From Bacilliculturomica massiliensis (lineage in GTDB: Bacteria > Bacillota > Clostridia > Peptostreptococcales > Anaerovoracaceae): a stretch of DNA of 64,000 nt. Positions 25,509-34,812 of this stretch are shown one piece after another. Both the position numbers and the translations under genes were made by a program. The notes beneath the pieces were generated by a model that saw nothing but the letters and a program-made list of their open reading frames with translations, was not told where the DNA came from and did not search any database. The DNA lies in contig NZ_LR027598.1 of assembly GCF_900605495.1 (NCBI RefSeq), forward strand, positions 1-64,000, in the 5' to 3' direction. Within the stretch, counting starts at the first letter, position 1. Each line of letters opens with the position of its first letter.

Positions 25509-26900
25509 ATGAAAAGTGCAGAAGGCCGTACGCCGTCACAGGAGACCGGGTACGGGAAGCGGGATCGAAGGCAGGACCGAAGGCAGGTCAGAAGGGAATA
25601 CGCCGGTCAGATCACGGTGCTGGCGGTTCCGATCATAATCGAAAATATTCTGCAGACGCTCCTTGGAACGGTGGATACTTATTTTGCGGGACAGATCCAC
25701 GACAACGCCATTGCGGCGATCGGCGTCACAAGCCTGATCGTCAATATTTACATTGCATTTTACACTGCGGTCAGCGTGGGGACCTCCAGCGTGGCGGCCC
25801 GTTATATGGGAAGGGGCGACAGAAAAGCGGCGGAGGACGCCGCTCGGCAGTCGGTGGTCATGGGCGCGGCGCTGGGCATTGTGGTCGGCGCCGTCAGTCT
25901 GGGTTTCTGCGTGCCGATCCTTCGCCTTTCGGGAGCGGAGGAGGAGGTGCTGGCCTTTGCCGTGCCCTACTATCTCATCGTAGCGGTACCTTCGGTGCTG
26001 ATCTGCCTGTCGCTGGTCCTCTCCGCCTGTCTGCGGGCGTCTAAAGATACGAAAACGCCTATGTACGTCACCGGATTTTCCAATCTCGTGAATGTGGCGC
26101 TGAACTGTTTGTTCATCCGGCTGGGATTTGGAATAACGGGACTGGCTCTGGCGACCACCGTCTCCCGTCTTCTGGGCGTCTGTCTGCTGGCCGCGAAGCT
26201 CTGCCGGCGGGATGCGGCGCTGAGGCTGTCCTTCAAAGAATTTCATTTCAACCGTGACAGCGCGCGGACCGTGGCTGCCATCGGAGGACCCGCCGGCATG
26301 GAAAAACTGATCATGCGCACAGGCCAGCTCATCTACAACGGCATGATCATATCCCTGGGAACGGGCGCCTACGTGGCTCACAATGTGGCGGGCACCATAG
26401 AAAACTTCGCGTACATACCGGATTTCGGATTTGGGATGGCCGCCGCGGTCATGACCGGCATCTGCCTGGGTGAACAAGATCCGCAGAAGGCCAGAGAGAT
26501 CACAGCGCTTACCACTAAATTGGTGATGGGCCTCATGGTGATCTTCGGCGTTGTTTTCTTCGTCTTCGCGCCGCAGCTGGTCTCCTGCTTTACACAGACG
26601 CCGGAGGTGCGGCGCATGGCGGCTTCGGTGCTGCGGCTGATCGCGTTTTTTCAGCCCATGGGAGCCGTGACGCAGATCATGGGAAGCAGCCTGCAGGGAG
26701 CGGGAGATACGAAATTTCCCATGTACGCCACGCTCGTTGGGATCTGGGGGATCCGCATCGGTCTGGGCTACACGCTGGCGGCAGGACTTGGAATGGGGCT
26801 GTTTGGCGTCTGGTGCGCCTATGCCATGGACATCACTCTGCGGGGCGTCCTGCTGACGGTCCGTTTTCAGAGAGGGAAGTGGGAGTCCATACAAATATAA
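25509..26900 (+). CDS. MATE-family multidrug/Na+ (H+) antiporter
   Basis: 463 residues with 12 membrane helices and the two MATE repeats: PIIIENILQTLLGTVDTYFAG at the start and PAGMEKLIMRTGQLIYNGMI near residue 265. Members export cationic drugs or metabolites using a Na+ or H+ gradient. The first 35 residues are Arg-rich and the start is not fixed by a strong ribosome site; another start slightly downstream is possible. Its place behind csoR suggests metal-responsive expression. Confidence 0.92.
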   Translation: MKSAEGRTPSQETGYGKRDRRQDRRQVRREYAGQITVLAVPIIIENILQTLLGTVDTYFAGQIHDNAIAAIGVTSLIVNIYIAFYTAVSVGTSSVAARYMGRGDRKAAEDAARQSVVMGAALGIVVGAVSLGFCVPILRLSGAEEEVLAFAVPYYLIVAVPSVLICLSLVLSACLRASKDTKTPMYVTGFSNLVNVALNCLFIRLGFGITGLALATTVSRLLGVCLLAAKLCRRDAALRLSFKEFHFNRDSARTVAAIGGPAGMEKLIMRTGQLIYNGMIISLGTGAYVAHNVAGTIENFAYIPDFGFGMAAAVMTGICLGEQDPQKAREITALTTKLVMGLMVIFGVVFFVFAPQLVSCFTQTPEVRRMAASVLRLIAFFQPMGAVTQIMGSSLQGAGDTKFPMYATLVGIWGIRIGLGYTLAAGLGMGLFGVWCAYAMDITLRGVLLTVRFQRGKWESIQI

Positions 26901-27091
26901 AGCCGCAGGAAGCGGCTGATTCAGACTGCAGAAAAAAGCCCCGTTTAAACAGGATCGCAGCATATAATTGAGAATAAATATACTTTGCTGAACTTTTGTT
27001 TTGAAATACTATATAATATGGCAAATTAGAAGTTGCCTTTGGTGTAAAAGACGCAGACAACAAACGAGTTTAGGGGGGGGAGAATTGCGTT

Positions 27092-27424
27092 ATGAAGTTA
27101 GGAATAATCAGATGTATGCAGACAGAGGATTTTTGTCCCGGAACGGCAGATTTTCTTGCAATTAAAGAAAAAACAGGCGTTTTTCAGGGAATCACTGAGG
27201 ATATAGAAATCATTGGATTTACTAATTGCGGAGGCTGTCCTGCAAAGAAATCCATATTAAGAGCAAGGGAATTAGTAAAAAGAGGCGCCGATACGATCGT
27301 TTTTGCAAGTTGTATTCAAAGGGGAACCCCGATCGGATACCCATGTCCATTTGCTAAGCGAATGAAGGAACTGATCGTGAAAGATCTGGGAGATAGCGTA
27401 ACTATTTTAGACTATACACATTAG
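27092..27424 (+). CDS. CGGC-domain protein
   Basis: 110 residues, full length for the CGGC family, small putative metal-binding proteins common in anaerobes. Conserved Cys are visible in IIRCMQTEDFCPG, the namesake TNCGGCPAKK (about residues 47-56), FASCIQRG and GYPCPFA. Base composition is AT-richer than the flanking genes, a mild sign of separate origin. A G-rich ribosome site (GGGGGGGAGA) precedes the ATG and a strong terminator follows. The function is unknown. Confidence 0.88.
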   Translation: MKLGIIRCMQTEDFCPGTADFLAIKEKTGVFQGITEDIEIIGFTNCGGCPAKKSILRARELVKRGADTIVFASCIQRGTPIGYPCPFAKRMKELIVKDLGDSVTILDYTH

Positions 27425-27440
27425 CAGCTTTCTACAGTTT

Positions 27441-27468
27441 AAAGCCGCCGTTTCCGGCGGCTTTTTTT
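27441..27468 (+). terminator. Terminator of the CGGC gene
   Basis: A 9-10-bp perfect stem (27441-27449 with 27456-27464) is followed by a T run that overlaps the approach to the convergent gene. Confidence 0.9.
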
Positions 27469-27472
27469 GCGG

Positions 27473-28309
27473 CTATATTATCACAAATTTATATTCGGTG
27501 CGGAGAAACGCGCCGTCCTTGTAAACATCTTTGACGTCCAGATAATAGGTGCCGGTGGGATGTTTTTTAAATGCGTCTGTCAGACGGTCCCCGTACCAGG
27601 GCCAGAAGGACTGGACCGAGGAGGCGTCGGCGGGTATGCCGAACTGTATTTTGACCAGCGGCGAGCCCTTTGCGCTGCGCTTCAGACCGCCGTTTTCCCA
27701 GGTCGCCGGGTTTGCACAGATCGCGTTGTAGAGCGTGTACTGCATCCGGCGCATTTCATGGTAATTGGTGATGTAAAGATAGTCGGCGCCGGCGCTTTTC
27801 TTCCGCTCTGCCGTGACGGCGGGCTTGTCCACCTTGGGAAACTGTTTCCAGTCGCAGCTGGGTTCCGGCAGGGAAGCCATGGGACCGGTGAGAAAAGCTT
27901 CCCGGTTGTACTGGCTCATATCCTTGATCTCATAGCCGCTGCCGTCGCTTGCCACAATGGAATCTCCCACGTCTGGAATGAACAATTCACCGGTCTGCGG
28001 CACCTGCACGAATCCTGTAGACCCGTTGGGATCTCCGGTCTGCGGCGTGTAATGAACGGTGGTGTCGATGTTGACAGTGGAATTGCGGCCGTCCCAGACG
28101 AGGCCGAAATCCACCAGCTCGGCGAGATCTTTCAGCTGTACATAATTATGGCCTTCGATGAGATACGCCTGAGGCGTGACGATCTTGCCGTCCACTTTGA
28201 TCACATTGTCCGAGGGCGAGGCGTTTACGTAATTGGCGGCAAAGACGGCGCCCCCGCCGAAGACCAGTCCGCCGACCACAAATCCCAAAATAAACTGTGT
28301 GTGTTTCAT
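27473..28309 (-). CDS. Secreted stalk-domain protein (copper amine oxidase N-like)
   Basis: 278 residues from the ATG at 28309, which follows GGGAGG. A Gly-rich signal peptide (about residues 5-26, ending FAANYV) leads to a segment with the copper-amine-oxidase-N/stalk pattern: IKVDGKIVTPQAYLIEGHNY then VQLKDLAELVDFGLVWDG and STVNIDTT. Such domains tether many clostridial surface proteins. The C-terminal about 170 residues have no known motif. It is likely extracellular; the role is unknown. Confidence 0.78.
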   Translation of the reverse strand: MKHTQFILGFVVGGLVFGGGAVFAANYVNASPSDNVIKVDGKIVTPQAYLIEGHNYVQLKDLAELVDFGLVWDGRNSTVNIDTTVHYTPQTGDPNGSTGFVQVPQTGELFIPDVGDSIVASDGSGYEIKDMSQYNREAFLTGPMASLPEPSCDWKQFPKVDKPAVTAERKKSAGADYLYITNYHEMRRMQYTLYNAICANPATWENGGLKRSAKGSPLVKIQFGIPADASSVQSFWPWYGDRLTDAFKKHPTGTYYLDVKDVYKDGAFLRTEYKFVII

Positions 28310-28503
28310 TTTTTTCCTCCCGATAGCTTCTGAATACTCTGACAATCCCCTTTTTCTATAGGGTATGCCCTGCGGAGGAGGATGTCAAATTACATTTCTT
28401 TGACGTTTTCGTGAAGATTCGCTGGATGACAGGGACGCAGGCGTCTGAGCAGATCGGATCACCGCTGCGGCGCTGCGCCTGCCGGCGGCCTGAACGGGCG
28501 TGT

Positions 28504-29148
28504 TTACAGGATCGAAGAATGACTGTAGATATAAAATTCTTCCTGACTTGTGCAGTATTTTTTTTCTAATCTCTCAAATCCCTCATCAAAAGAATGCACA
28601 GCGCGTTCGTCTATATCCATGGCGGGACTTTGGCGATAGATCCAGCTGTGCCCGTCCAGAGCTCCCGGTCTGAGCTCCTTTACCATCATTGCCGTGGGGT
28701 ACCCTCCGCCCTCGACGGAGACGTGGTATTTTTTGCAGCTTTTAAAACCGCGGCTCACATAATTTCCCGGATTTCCAAAGATCACGATGGCGTCGTAGCC
28801 AAGGGCTGCCGCTTTCTGAAAGGAATGCTCCATGAGCTTTTTGCCGTAACCTTTCCGCTGGTATTCCGGCAGGACAGAGACCGGACCGAAGGTGAGGATA
28901 TCCTTTTCCCTGCCAGATTCATCGATCAGTTTTGTTTTCGTATACATGATATTTCCCACCACCTGCCCATCGTCTTCGATCACCAGATCCAGCTCCGGCA
29001 GAAAGTCTTCGTGATCCCGCATAACATGGGCCAGATAGTGTTCCGCGCATCCGGGAACATATAAATTCCAGAAAGCTTTTCTGGTGATCTCCTCCACCCG
29101 TCTGTGATCTGTCTCCCATTCATTTCTGATCCTCATCTTTTCGCTCAT
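28504..29148 (-). CDS. GNAT-family N-acetyltransferase
   Basis: 214 residues. The acetyl-CoA pyrophosphate loop is VLPEYQRKGYGKKLM (about residue 93), preceded by the FGPVSV strand; FGNPGNYVSRGFKSCKKYHV follows the pattern of small GNAT enzymes that modify amines or protein N-termini. The substrate cannot be predicted. Monocistronic, with a GGAGGT ribosome site. Confidence 0.88.
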   Translation of the reverse strand: MSEKMRIRNEWETDHRRVEEITRKAFWNLYVPGCAEHYLAHVMRDHEDFLPELDLVIEDDGQVVGNIMYTKTKLIDESGREKDILTFGPVSVLPEYQRKGYGKKLMEHSFQKAAALGYDAIVIFGNPGNYVSRGFKSCKKYHVSVEGGGYPTAMMVKELRPGALDGHSWIYRQSPAMDIDERAVHSFDEGFERLEKKYCTSQEEFYIYSHSSIL

Positions 29149-29566
29149 TCCTATACCTCCCTGATCGCAGAGACGGCCCGCCGCTGCGGGGCTGCGCCGG
29201 CCCTGACCGCCTCTGGCTGTCTTTTCCTTTTAAATATAGCTATTATATTCTATTATTTTAATTTCAAACGCCGAGTCTGTAAAGCGTTGCGCCCATTTTC
29301 ATATAAGGGCCGTGGGTCCGGCGCGGTGAACAGAACGAATCGTTCGCCTTTTTTTTCGCGGATGCGGACAGCCGAAAACCGCATTATCCGGCGTGCAGAG
29401 CCCCCTGCGCCGCAGAGCTTTTTATAAAAAATGAAGGGCGCCGCTATGGATCGACAATTTTTTCCTGCACCCGGAGTATAAATTAATAGCTGCTGCATAA
29501 TAATGAATATGTAGAAGTATAAATTTCTCCAGATCAAAAAAGAAAACAGGAAAAGGAGATAAGATT
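29149..29566. other. Intergenic region, no gene supported
   Basis: About 420 bases of mixed GC and AT content. Frames across it are short and have no ribosome site. A small inverted repeat GAACGA/TCGTTC near 29334-29346 is followed by a T run but the stem is weak. The AT-rich end supplies the ribosome site of the next gene. Confidence 0.4.
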
Positions 29567-30367
29567 ATTTTAAACAATAGAAAGAATAAAATGGCGACAA
29601 TTTTGGCGCTGACAGCCGCCATGACGTTTTGTCAGGGAGTTGTGGACAATCCTGTCCGCCTGCAGTCCCTGCAGGCGGAACACGGAGCGGCCGCCGCTGC
29701 CGGCGGCCAGCGCGGATATACTCGAACGATCCCGGAGACGGCGGGACTGCCGGCGGCCATCTGCATGCCGCTGGGCTGGGGGACGGAAGGAGAAGCAGAA
29801 CTTGCCGGGCGGGATCTGGCGGCGGATCTGAGACCGATCCCCTGCCAGGTGGAGAACGGGATCCGTCTGGTCAGGGAAAAACCAAAGCCCGTGCAGGTGG
29901 CGGACGCGGTCTCCAGAGGCGGCGAGCGGCGGGTAAAGACCGTGGCAATGAGCGTGCCGGCGGTGGATACGTCCTTCAAGGCGTACATGGACTACCGGGC
30001 GATCACCAACCGCAGTTCCTGGCAGTGGAAGCTTCAGCAGAAAGCCGTGACGGACGAACAGGGATTCCGCAGAGTCGACGGGGATTACCTGGTAGCTCTG
30101 GGGACCTACTATGCCAAGGGGAGCGGAGAGCGGTTCCGGATCACCTTTTCTTCGGGGAAGACGATCACCGTCATGACGGGCGACATCAAAAGCAACCGCC
30201 ACACAAATGAGACGCGGCAGTATTGCCCCAGGGGAGACGGAAGCGGAAACATGGTCGAGTTCATCGTGGATACCGGCCAGATGAGCAGGGACGCGCGACG
30301 ACGCGGAGATCTGTCCTGTCTGGGCATGGCGGGCACCGTGACGGCCATCGAGAAGATCGTGCCCTGA
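29567..30367 (+). CDS. Putative secreted protein of unknown function, possible ATT start
   Basis: The first ATG in frame is at 29591, but it has no ribosome site, whereas AAAAGGAG (29551-29558) lies eight bases before an in-frame ATT at 29567. Starting there gives NNRKNKMATILALTAAMTF, a better signal peptide with a basic head. The mature part is Ala/Gly-rich at first, then has a conserved-looking C-terminal region (VDGDYLVALGTYYAKGSG, TGDIKSNRHTNET, VEFIVDTGQM) that I associate with uncharacterised secreted clostridial proteins. No catalytic motif can be named. It ends just before the mgtA leader promoter. Confidence 0.6.
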   Translation: MLNNRKNKMATILALTAAMTFCQGVVDNPVRLQSLQAEHGAAAAAGGQRGYTRTIPETAGLPAAICMPLGWGTEGEAELAGRDLAADLRPIPCQVENGIRLVREKPKPVQVADAVSRGGERRVKTVAMSVPAVDTSFKAYMDYRAITNRSSWQWKLQQKAVTDEQGFRRVDGDYLVALGTYYAKGSGERFRITFSSGKTITVMTGDIKSNRHTNETRQYCPRGDGSGNMVEFIVDTGQMSRDARRRGDLSCLGMAGTVTAIEKIVP

Positions 30368-30407
30368 TGGCCGGCCCAAGCCGCAAAATGAAAATCACAA
30401 GAAGGTA

Positions 30408-30436
30408 TTGCCAACGATATGATTCTGTGGTACACT
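30408..30436 (+). promoter_or_regulatory. Promoter of the M-box/mgtA transcript
   Basis: TTGCCA (30408-30413), 17 bp, TACACT (30431-30436), placing the start a few bases before the riboswitch. Confidence 0.65.
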
Positions 30437-30440
30437 GAAG

Positions 30441-30595
30441 ACCGCTCGGTAGGTGAGGCTACTAGAGGGATACGGACTGCTGCCGCGAAGTGGTGGAGAC
30501 ACCATGAGAAGGTTTGAACAGGCTATATCGAATCAAGGTATAGCATAATGCAGTTTCATCGCCCTCCAGAGTCAAAGCTCAAACGGGGATATGTG
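30441..30595 (+). ncRNA. M-box (ykoK) magnesium riboswitch
   Basis: The conserved M-box segments are in order: CGGTAGGTGAGGCTACTA, GGGATACGGACTGCTGCCG, the GTGGTGGAGACACCA hairpin, and the 3' portion CATCGCCCTCCAGAGTCAAAGC with the AAACGG closing strand. In Firmicutes this RNA folds with bound Mg2+ and exposes a terminator; at low Mg2+ the magnesium importer is expressed. A perfect 13-bp terminator follows directly and mgtA is the next large gene. Confidence 0.93.
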
Positions 30596-30611
30596 GATCA
30601 GCTGTATTGCG

Positions 30612-30652
30612 CTCCCGTATGTTCACTGCCGAACATACGGGAGTTTTTTTTT
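30612..30652 (+). terminator. Riboswitch-controlled terminator
   Basis: A perfect 13-bp stem (30612-30624 with 30631-30643) is followed by nine T. It is the expression platform of the M-box. Confidence 0.93.
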
Positions 30653-30670
30653 CGGGAAGGAGGCAGTTTT

Positions 30671-30760
30671 ATGGACGGTCATGATCGAAGGAGAATGATG
30701 GACGTCGTCAGAATGGTCGCAAATGAGATCCGCGGCAGGCAGGGCCCGCCGGCGGCTTGA
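30671..30760 (+). CDS. 29-residue small ORF in the mgtA leader
   Basis: ATG at 30671 follows AAGGAGG by seven bases, stronger than most sites in the window. The peptide is hydrophilic, Arg/Met-rich (MDGHDRRRMMDVVRM) and ends in GPPAA. It lies between the riboswitch terminator and a second terminator, so it could be a leader peptide whose translation affects the second hairpin, or a small Mg2+-stress protein. No family is recognised. Confidence 0.5.
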   Translation: MDGHDRRRMMDVVRMVANEIRGRQGPPAA

Positions 30761-30782
30761 TTTTGCTGTGCAAAAAATTGTG

Positions 30783-30824
30783 ACCATCGCTGACGGAACA
30801 TCTCTGTGAAGCGGTGGTTTTTTT
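30783..30824 (+). terminator. Second terminator-like hairpin before mgtA
   Basis: A 9-bp stem (30783-30791 with 30810-30818, one G-U pair) with an 18-base loop and a T run, 23 bases after the small ORF. It would require a second anti-termination event before mgtA is transcribed. Confidence 0.7.
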
Positions 30825-30977
30825 ATGCCTTTTTACAGGGGCACCCGATGAAAAGCGATCAGATAGACAGTTTGAAAGGAAAGGGAGGTGAGGAGAATGG
30901 ACGCCGGAAGCAGCTGTGGTGCGGAGCCTTTACGACGATATGAATGCACAAATATGAAATTTTGGAGGTACGGTACA

Positions 30978-33665
30978 ATGAAAAAGATATTTGAAAAGAA
31001 CAACAAGGCTGATCTGAGACGGAGGGAAGAAGTCCGGGACAGACTTTTGTCTGCGGCCGCTCACGGCGCGGAGACGGTGCTTCAGAAGCTGGGCTCCGGC
31101 GAAGACGGCATGGCGTCCAGGGAGGTCTTCGCCGCCAGGGAGCGCTATGGGGCCAATATAGTGAGCCGCGGCGGGGGACAGTCTCTTCCCAGACGTATCT
31201 GCGGGGCCTTTATCAATCCGTTTACGGCGATCTTGTCCGTGCTGGCGGTGGTATCTGCGTTTACGGATATTATCTTCGCGGAGGAAGGAGAAAAGAATTT
31301 TGCCACGGTGATCATCATTGCAGTTATGGTGATGATCTCCGGTCTGCTGCGTCTCGTGCAGGAGACCAGAAGCGGAAACGCGGCCGCCCGCCTTTCGGGA
31401 ATGATCCGCACAGAAGTCCGCGTGATCAGAGAGGGGAAGCTGGAAGAGATCCCCCAGGAGGATCTGGTCGTTGGGGATCTGGTGGTGCTTTCGGCAGGAG
31501 ATATGATACCGGCAGACGTATGCGTTCTGTCTGCAAAAGACCTGTTTGTCAGCCAGTCCGCACTGACTGGAGAAAGCGAGCCTGTGGAGAAGACCGCGGG
31601 TCCGTCCGACGGCGGCTCAGTCATGGATATGCCGAATCTGGCGTTCATGGGAAGCAATGTAGTCAGCGGAAGCGCGCGGGCGGCGGTGCTGGCGGTGGGC
31701 GGCGATACGCTGCTGGGCGGCATGGCGCAGGGACTGGCGGCTAAGCCGGAAAAGACCAGCTTTGAGAAGGGGATCAATTCCGTCTCGTGGGTGCTCATCC
31801 GTTTCATGCTGACCATGGTGCCCATTGTATTGCTGGTCAACGGTTTTACGAAGGGCAGCTGGATGAACGCGGCGCTTTTTGCGATTTCCGTGGCCGTGGG
31901 ACTGACACCGGAAATGCTTCCCATGATCGTCACCGCCTCTCTGGCCAGGGGAGCGGTGGCCATGGGCCAGAAGAAAGTGATTATCAAAAATCTGAACGCC
32001 ATCCAGAATCTCGGATCTGTGGATATACTGTGCACGGACAAGACGGGTACGCTGACGCAGGATCAGGTGGTTTTGGAGTGTCACTTGGATATCCGGGGAA
32101 ACGAGGATGCGCGGGTGCTGCGGCATGCGTATCTCAACAGCTATTACCAGACCGGATTGAAAAATCTCATCGATCTGGCGATCATAGAAAAACAGGAAGA
32201 GATCGGAGGCGGGCGGTCTGTGAACGACTACGTGAAGGTAGACGAGGTCCCCTTCGACTTCAACCGCCGGCGCATGAGCGTAGTGGTCTACGACCGGAGC
32301 GGAAAAACACAGATGATCACCAAGGGCGCGGTGGAAGAAATGCTGAAATGCTGCGCTTTTGCGGAATACGGCGACCGTGTGGTGCCGTTGACAGAGGAAA
32401 TGCAGGCGTTCGTCCTCAAGCGCTCTTCCGAGCTGGGGGGAGAGGGGATGCGTGTCATCGCAGTGGCCCAGAAGACTGATCCTTCGCCCATAGGGGAGTT
32501 TTCCGCGGCGGATGAGAGGGATATGGTCCTGATCGGCTTTCTGGCGTTTCTCGATCCCCCGAAAAAGACGGCTGCCGAAGCGGTCCAGGCGCTGGGAGAG
32601 CACGGCGTGGCCGTTAAGGTGCTCACCGGCGACAATGAGCGGGTGACCAGCTGTATCTGCAGCCAGGTGGGGCTGGACACCGGCCGGATCCTGCTGGGAT
32701 CAGATCTGGACGCCGTGGACGACGGGGAACTGGCGCGGCTTGCGGAGCCGGCGGCGGTGTTCGCAAAGCTCTCTCCTGATCAGAAGGCGCGGGTCGTGCG
32801 CATTTTGCGTGAGAACGGCCATGTGGTAGGATTTCTGGGGGACGGGATCAACGATGCGGCCGCGATGAAGGCCGCCGACGTGGGGATCAGCGTGGACACG
32901 GCGGTGGATATCGCCAAGGAATCGGCGGATGTCATATTGCTGGAAAAGGACCTGACGGTGCTGGAAGACGGCGTGCTGGAAGGACGCAGGACTTACGCAA
33001 ACATGATCAAGTACATCAAGATGACCGCGTCCTCCAATTTCGGAAACATGTTTTCCGTGCTGGCGGCCAGCGCCTTTCTCCCCTTTCTGCCGATGGAATC
33101 CATCCATCTGATCCTGTTGAACCTGATCTACGATATTTCCTGTACGGCCATCCCCTGGGACAATGTGGACAGGGAATATCTGAAGATCCCGCGCAGATGG
33201 GACCCTTCGTCCGTGGGCAGATTCATGCTGTGGATCGGTCCCGCCAGTTCGGTGTTTGACATCACTACTTTTTTGCTGATGTATTTTGTTATCTGTCCGG
33301 CGGTATGCGGGGGCCTGCTGTTTCACCAGGTGTCTGATCCGGCAGTACAGTCCTTGTACATCGCCACCTTTCAGGCCGGCTGGTTCATCGAATCCATGTG
33401 GAGCCAGACGCTGGTGATCCACATGATCCGCACGCCGAAGCTCCCCTTTATCCAGAGCCGGGCGTCGGCTCCGGTGACGCTGCTCACCTTCGCGGGGATC
33501 GCAGCGCTTACGGCGATCCCGTTCACTCCTGCGGGGGCAGCCCTGGGACTGGCTGCGCCGCCTGCGGCATACTTTGGATGGCTGGCCGGGACGGTGGTCT
33601 GCTATATGCTGCTTGCGACGGCGCTTAAGGCTCGCTACGTAAAACGCTGGGGCGAACTGCTGTAG
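30978..33665 (+). CDS. mgtA: Magnesium-transporting P-type ATPase (P3B)
   Basis: 895 residues from the ATG at 30978 (GGAGGT eight bases upstream). A longer in-frame start at 30897 also has a good site (GGGAGG) and would add 27 residues. P-type features: TGES in the actuator ([11 protein letters not shown]), phosphorylated Asp354 in [17 protein letters not shown] in the nucleotide domain and [20 protein letters not shown] at the hinge. The SVDILCTDK run, the [12 protein letters not shown] segment and ten C-terminal-weighted helices fit MgtA/MgtB, which imports Mg2+ at low external levels. Control by the M-box upstream confirms the call. Confidence 0.96.
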   Translation: MKKIFEKNNKADLRRREEVRDRLLSAAAHGAETVLQKLGSGEDGMASREVFAARERYGANIVSRGGGQSLPRRICGAFINPFTAILSVLAVVSAFTDIIFAEEGEKNFATVIIIAVMVMISGLLRLVQETRSGNAAARLSGMIRTEVRVIREGKLEEIPQEDLVVGDLVVLSAGDMIPADVCVLSAKDLFVSQSALTGESEPVEKTAGPSDGGSVMDMPNLAFMGSNVVSGSARAAVLAVGGDTLLGGMAQGLAAKPEKTSFEKGINSVSWVLIRFMLTMVPIVLLVNGFTKGSWMNAALFAISVAVGLTPEMLPMIVTASLARGAVAMGQKKVIIKNLNAIQNLGSVDILCTDKTGTLTQDQVVLECHLDIRGNEDARVLRHAYLNSYYQTGLKNLIDLAIIEKQEEIGGGRSVNDYVKVDEVPFDFNRRRMSVVVYDRSGKTQMITKGAVEEMLKCCAFAEYGDRVVPLTEEMQAFVLKRSSELGGEGMRVIAVAQKTDPSPIGEFSAADERDMVLIGFLAFLDPPKKTAAEAVQALGEHGVAVKVLTGDNERVTSCICSQVGLDTGRILLGSDLDAVDDGELARLAEPAAVFAKLSPDQKARVVRILRENGHVVGFLGDGINDAAAMKAADVGISVDTAVDIAKESADVILLEKDLTVLEDGVLEGRRTYANMIKYIKMTASSNFGNMFSVLAASAFLPFLPMESIHLILLNLIYDISCTAIPWDNVDREYLKIPRRWDPSSVGRFMLWIGPASSVFDITTFLLMYFVICPAVCGGLLFHQVSDPAVQSLYIATFQAGWFIESMWSQTLVIHMIRTPKLPFIQSRASAPVTLLTFAGIAALTAIPFTPAGAALGLAAPPAAYFGWLAGTVVCYMLLATALKARYVKRWGELL

Positions 33666-33729
33666 AAGAGTATGGGTACGGCCGCCCGCCATGAGACTCA
33701 GGCGGTGAGCTTCTTATATCAAAGAAAAA

Positions 33730-33764
33730 CGGGGTGCTGCAAAATCTTGTCTTGCAGCACCCCG
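33730..33764 (-). terminator. Terminator of the DMT transporter gene
   Basis: A perfect 13-bp stem (33730-33742 with 33752-33764); the T run lies on the minus strand, so it serves the gene at 33798-34727, although it also ends read-through from mgtA. Confidence 0.88.
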
Positions 33765-33797
33765 CTGAACGATCAAAATATGCAGAGACCTGAAAGA

Positions 33798-34727
33798 TCA
33801 GGCTTCTTTTTTCGACGGCAGAGGGACCTGAGCCAGAATGACCGCGGCGAACATGACGATGCAGCCAAGCAGTTCCTTCGTGGAAAGGATCTCGTGCAGG
33901 ATCACGAAACCGCCCAGAGCGCCGAACACGGATTCCAGACTGAGGATCAGGGAAGCGATGGTGGGATCCGTATCCTTCTGCGCCACCATCTGCAGGGTGT
34001 AGCCCACTCCTGCGGAAAAAATACCGCAGTAAATGATGGGGATAGTACATTCCACGATCCCCGTCCAGGAGGGAGTCTCAACGATCAGTGCGGTGATGGT
34101 CGCAAGGATAAAGCTGACGGCGAACTGGACGCAGGACAGCTTTACCGGATTGGAGAGAGCGGTAAAATGGTCGCAGGCCAGAATGTGCCAGGAAAAGAAG
34201 ATGGCGCAGATAAACACCAGAAAATCACCCCAGGCGATGGTGAATCCTTCTTTCACGCACAGCAGATACAGGCCCACGGTGGCCAGAGCCACGCCTACCC
34301 AGACCAGCCAGGTGGTCTTTTTATGTAAGAACAGCCCGAAAATGGGAACCAGTACGATATAAAGAGCAGTGATAAATCCCGCTTTTCCGGCGGTGGTGTA
34401 GACGAGTCCCACCTGCTGGAAGGAAGAGGCGATAAATAATATGACGCCGCAGACCCCGCCGCCGATGAGGATGCTCTTATTTTCCGCCTTCTTTTCCTCC
34501 GCGGTAAGCTCCCTGTACGTTCCCTCGGCTCTGGCAGTCTTTTCGCTGCGCTTATCCAGTATATAGATGATGGGAAGCAGGACCAGGGTGGCCAGCAGGT
34601 AGCGGCAGGCGCTGAACGTGAAGGGTTCGATGTGGTCCATTCCAACTCGCTGGGCAACGAAAGCGGTTCCCCAGATAAAAGCCGTGGTAAACAGCATCAG
34701 GTTGCCGATGAGCTTTTTTTTGTTCAT
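33798..34727 (-). CDS. EamA/DMT-superfamily transporter
   Basis: 309 residues with ten membrane helices in two EamA repeats. AFIWGTAFVAQRVGMDHIEP at the N-terminus and YTTAGKAGFITALYIVLVPIFG near residue 115 are typical of this drug/metabolite family; the last repeat has LILSLESVFGALGGFVILHE. It probably exports an amino acid, purine or other metabolite. AAAAGGAG precedes the start. It follows the PucR gene on the same strand by 85 bases and may be its target. Confidence 0.9.
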   Translation of the reverse strand: MNKKKLIGNLMLFTTAFIWGTAFVAQRVGMDHIEPFTFSACRYLLATLVLLPIIYILDKRSEKTARAEGTYRELTAEEKKAENKSILIGGGVCGVILFIASSFQQVGLVYTTAGKAGFITALYIVLVPIFGLFLHKKTTWLVWVGVALATVGLYLLCVKEGFTIAWGDFLVFICAIFFSWHILACDHFTALSNPVKLSCVQFAVSFILATITALIVETPSWTGIVECTIPIIYCGIFSAGVGYTLQMVAQKDTDPTIASLILSLESVFGALGGFVILHEILSTKELLGCIVMFAAVILAQVPLPSKKEA

Positions 34728-34812
34728 GTTTGATACACTCCTTTTCTTGAGAAATAGACGTTTGTAATAGATATGAATATATTGCGGCCGTCCCGTGAAG
34801 GAAGGCTGACTG

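Noticed and set aside
27467-27482. Short resemblance to the 91-bp repeat stem
   Set aside because: Only a partial arm within a terminator and stop codon; no other repeat landmarks.
30548-30670. Upstream extension of the small mgtA leader ORF
   Set aside because: It would be read through the riboswitch and its terminator; the ATG at 30671 has the ribosome site.
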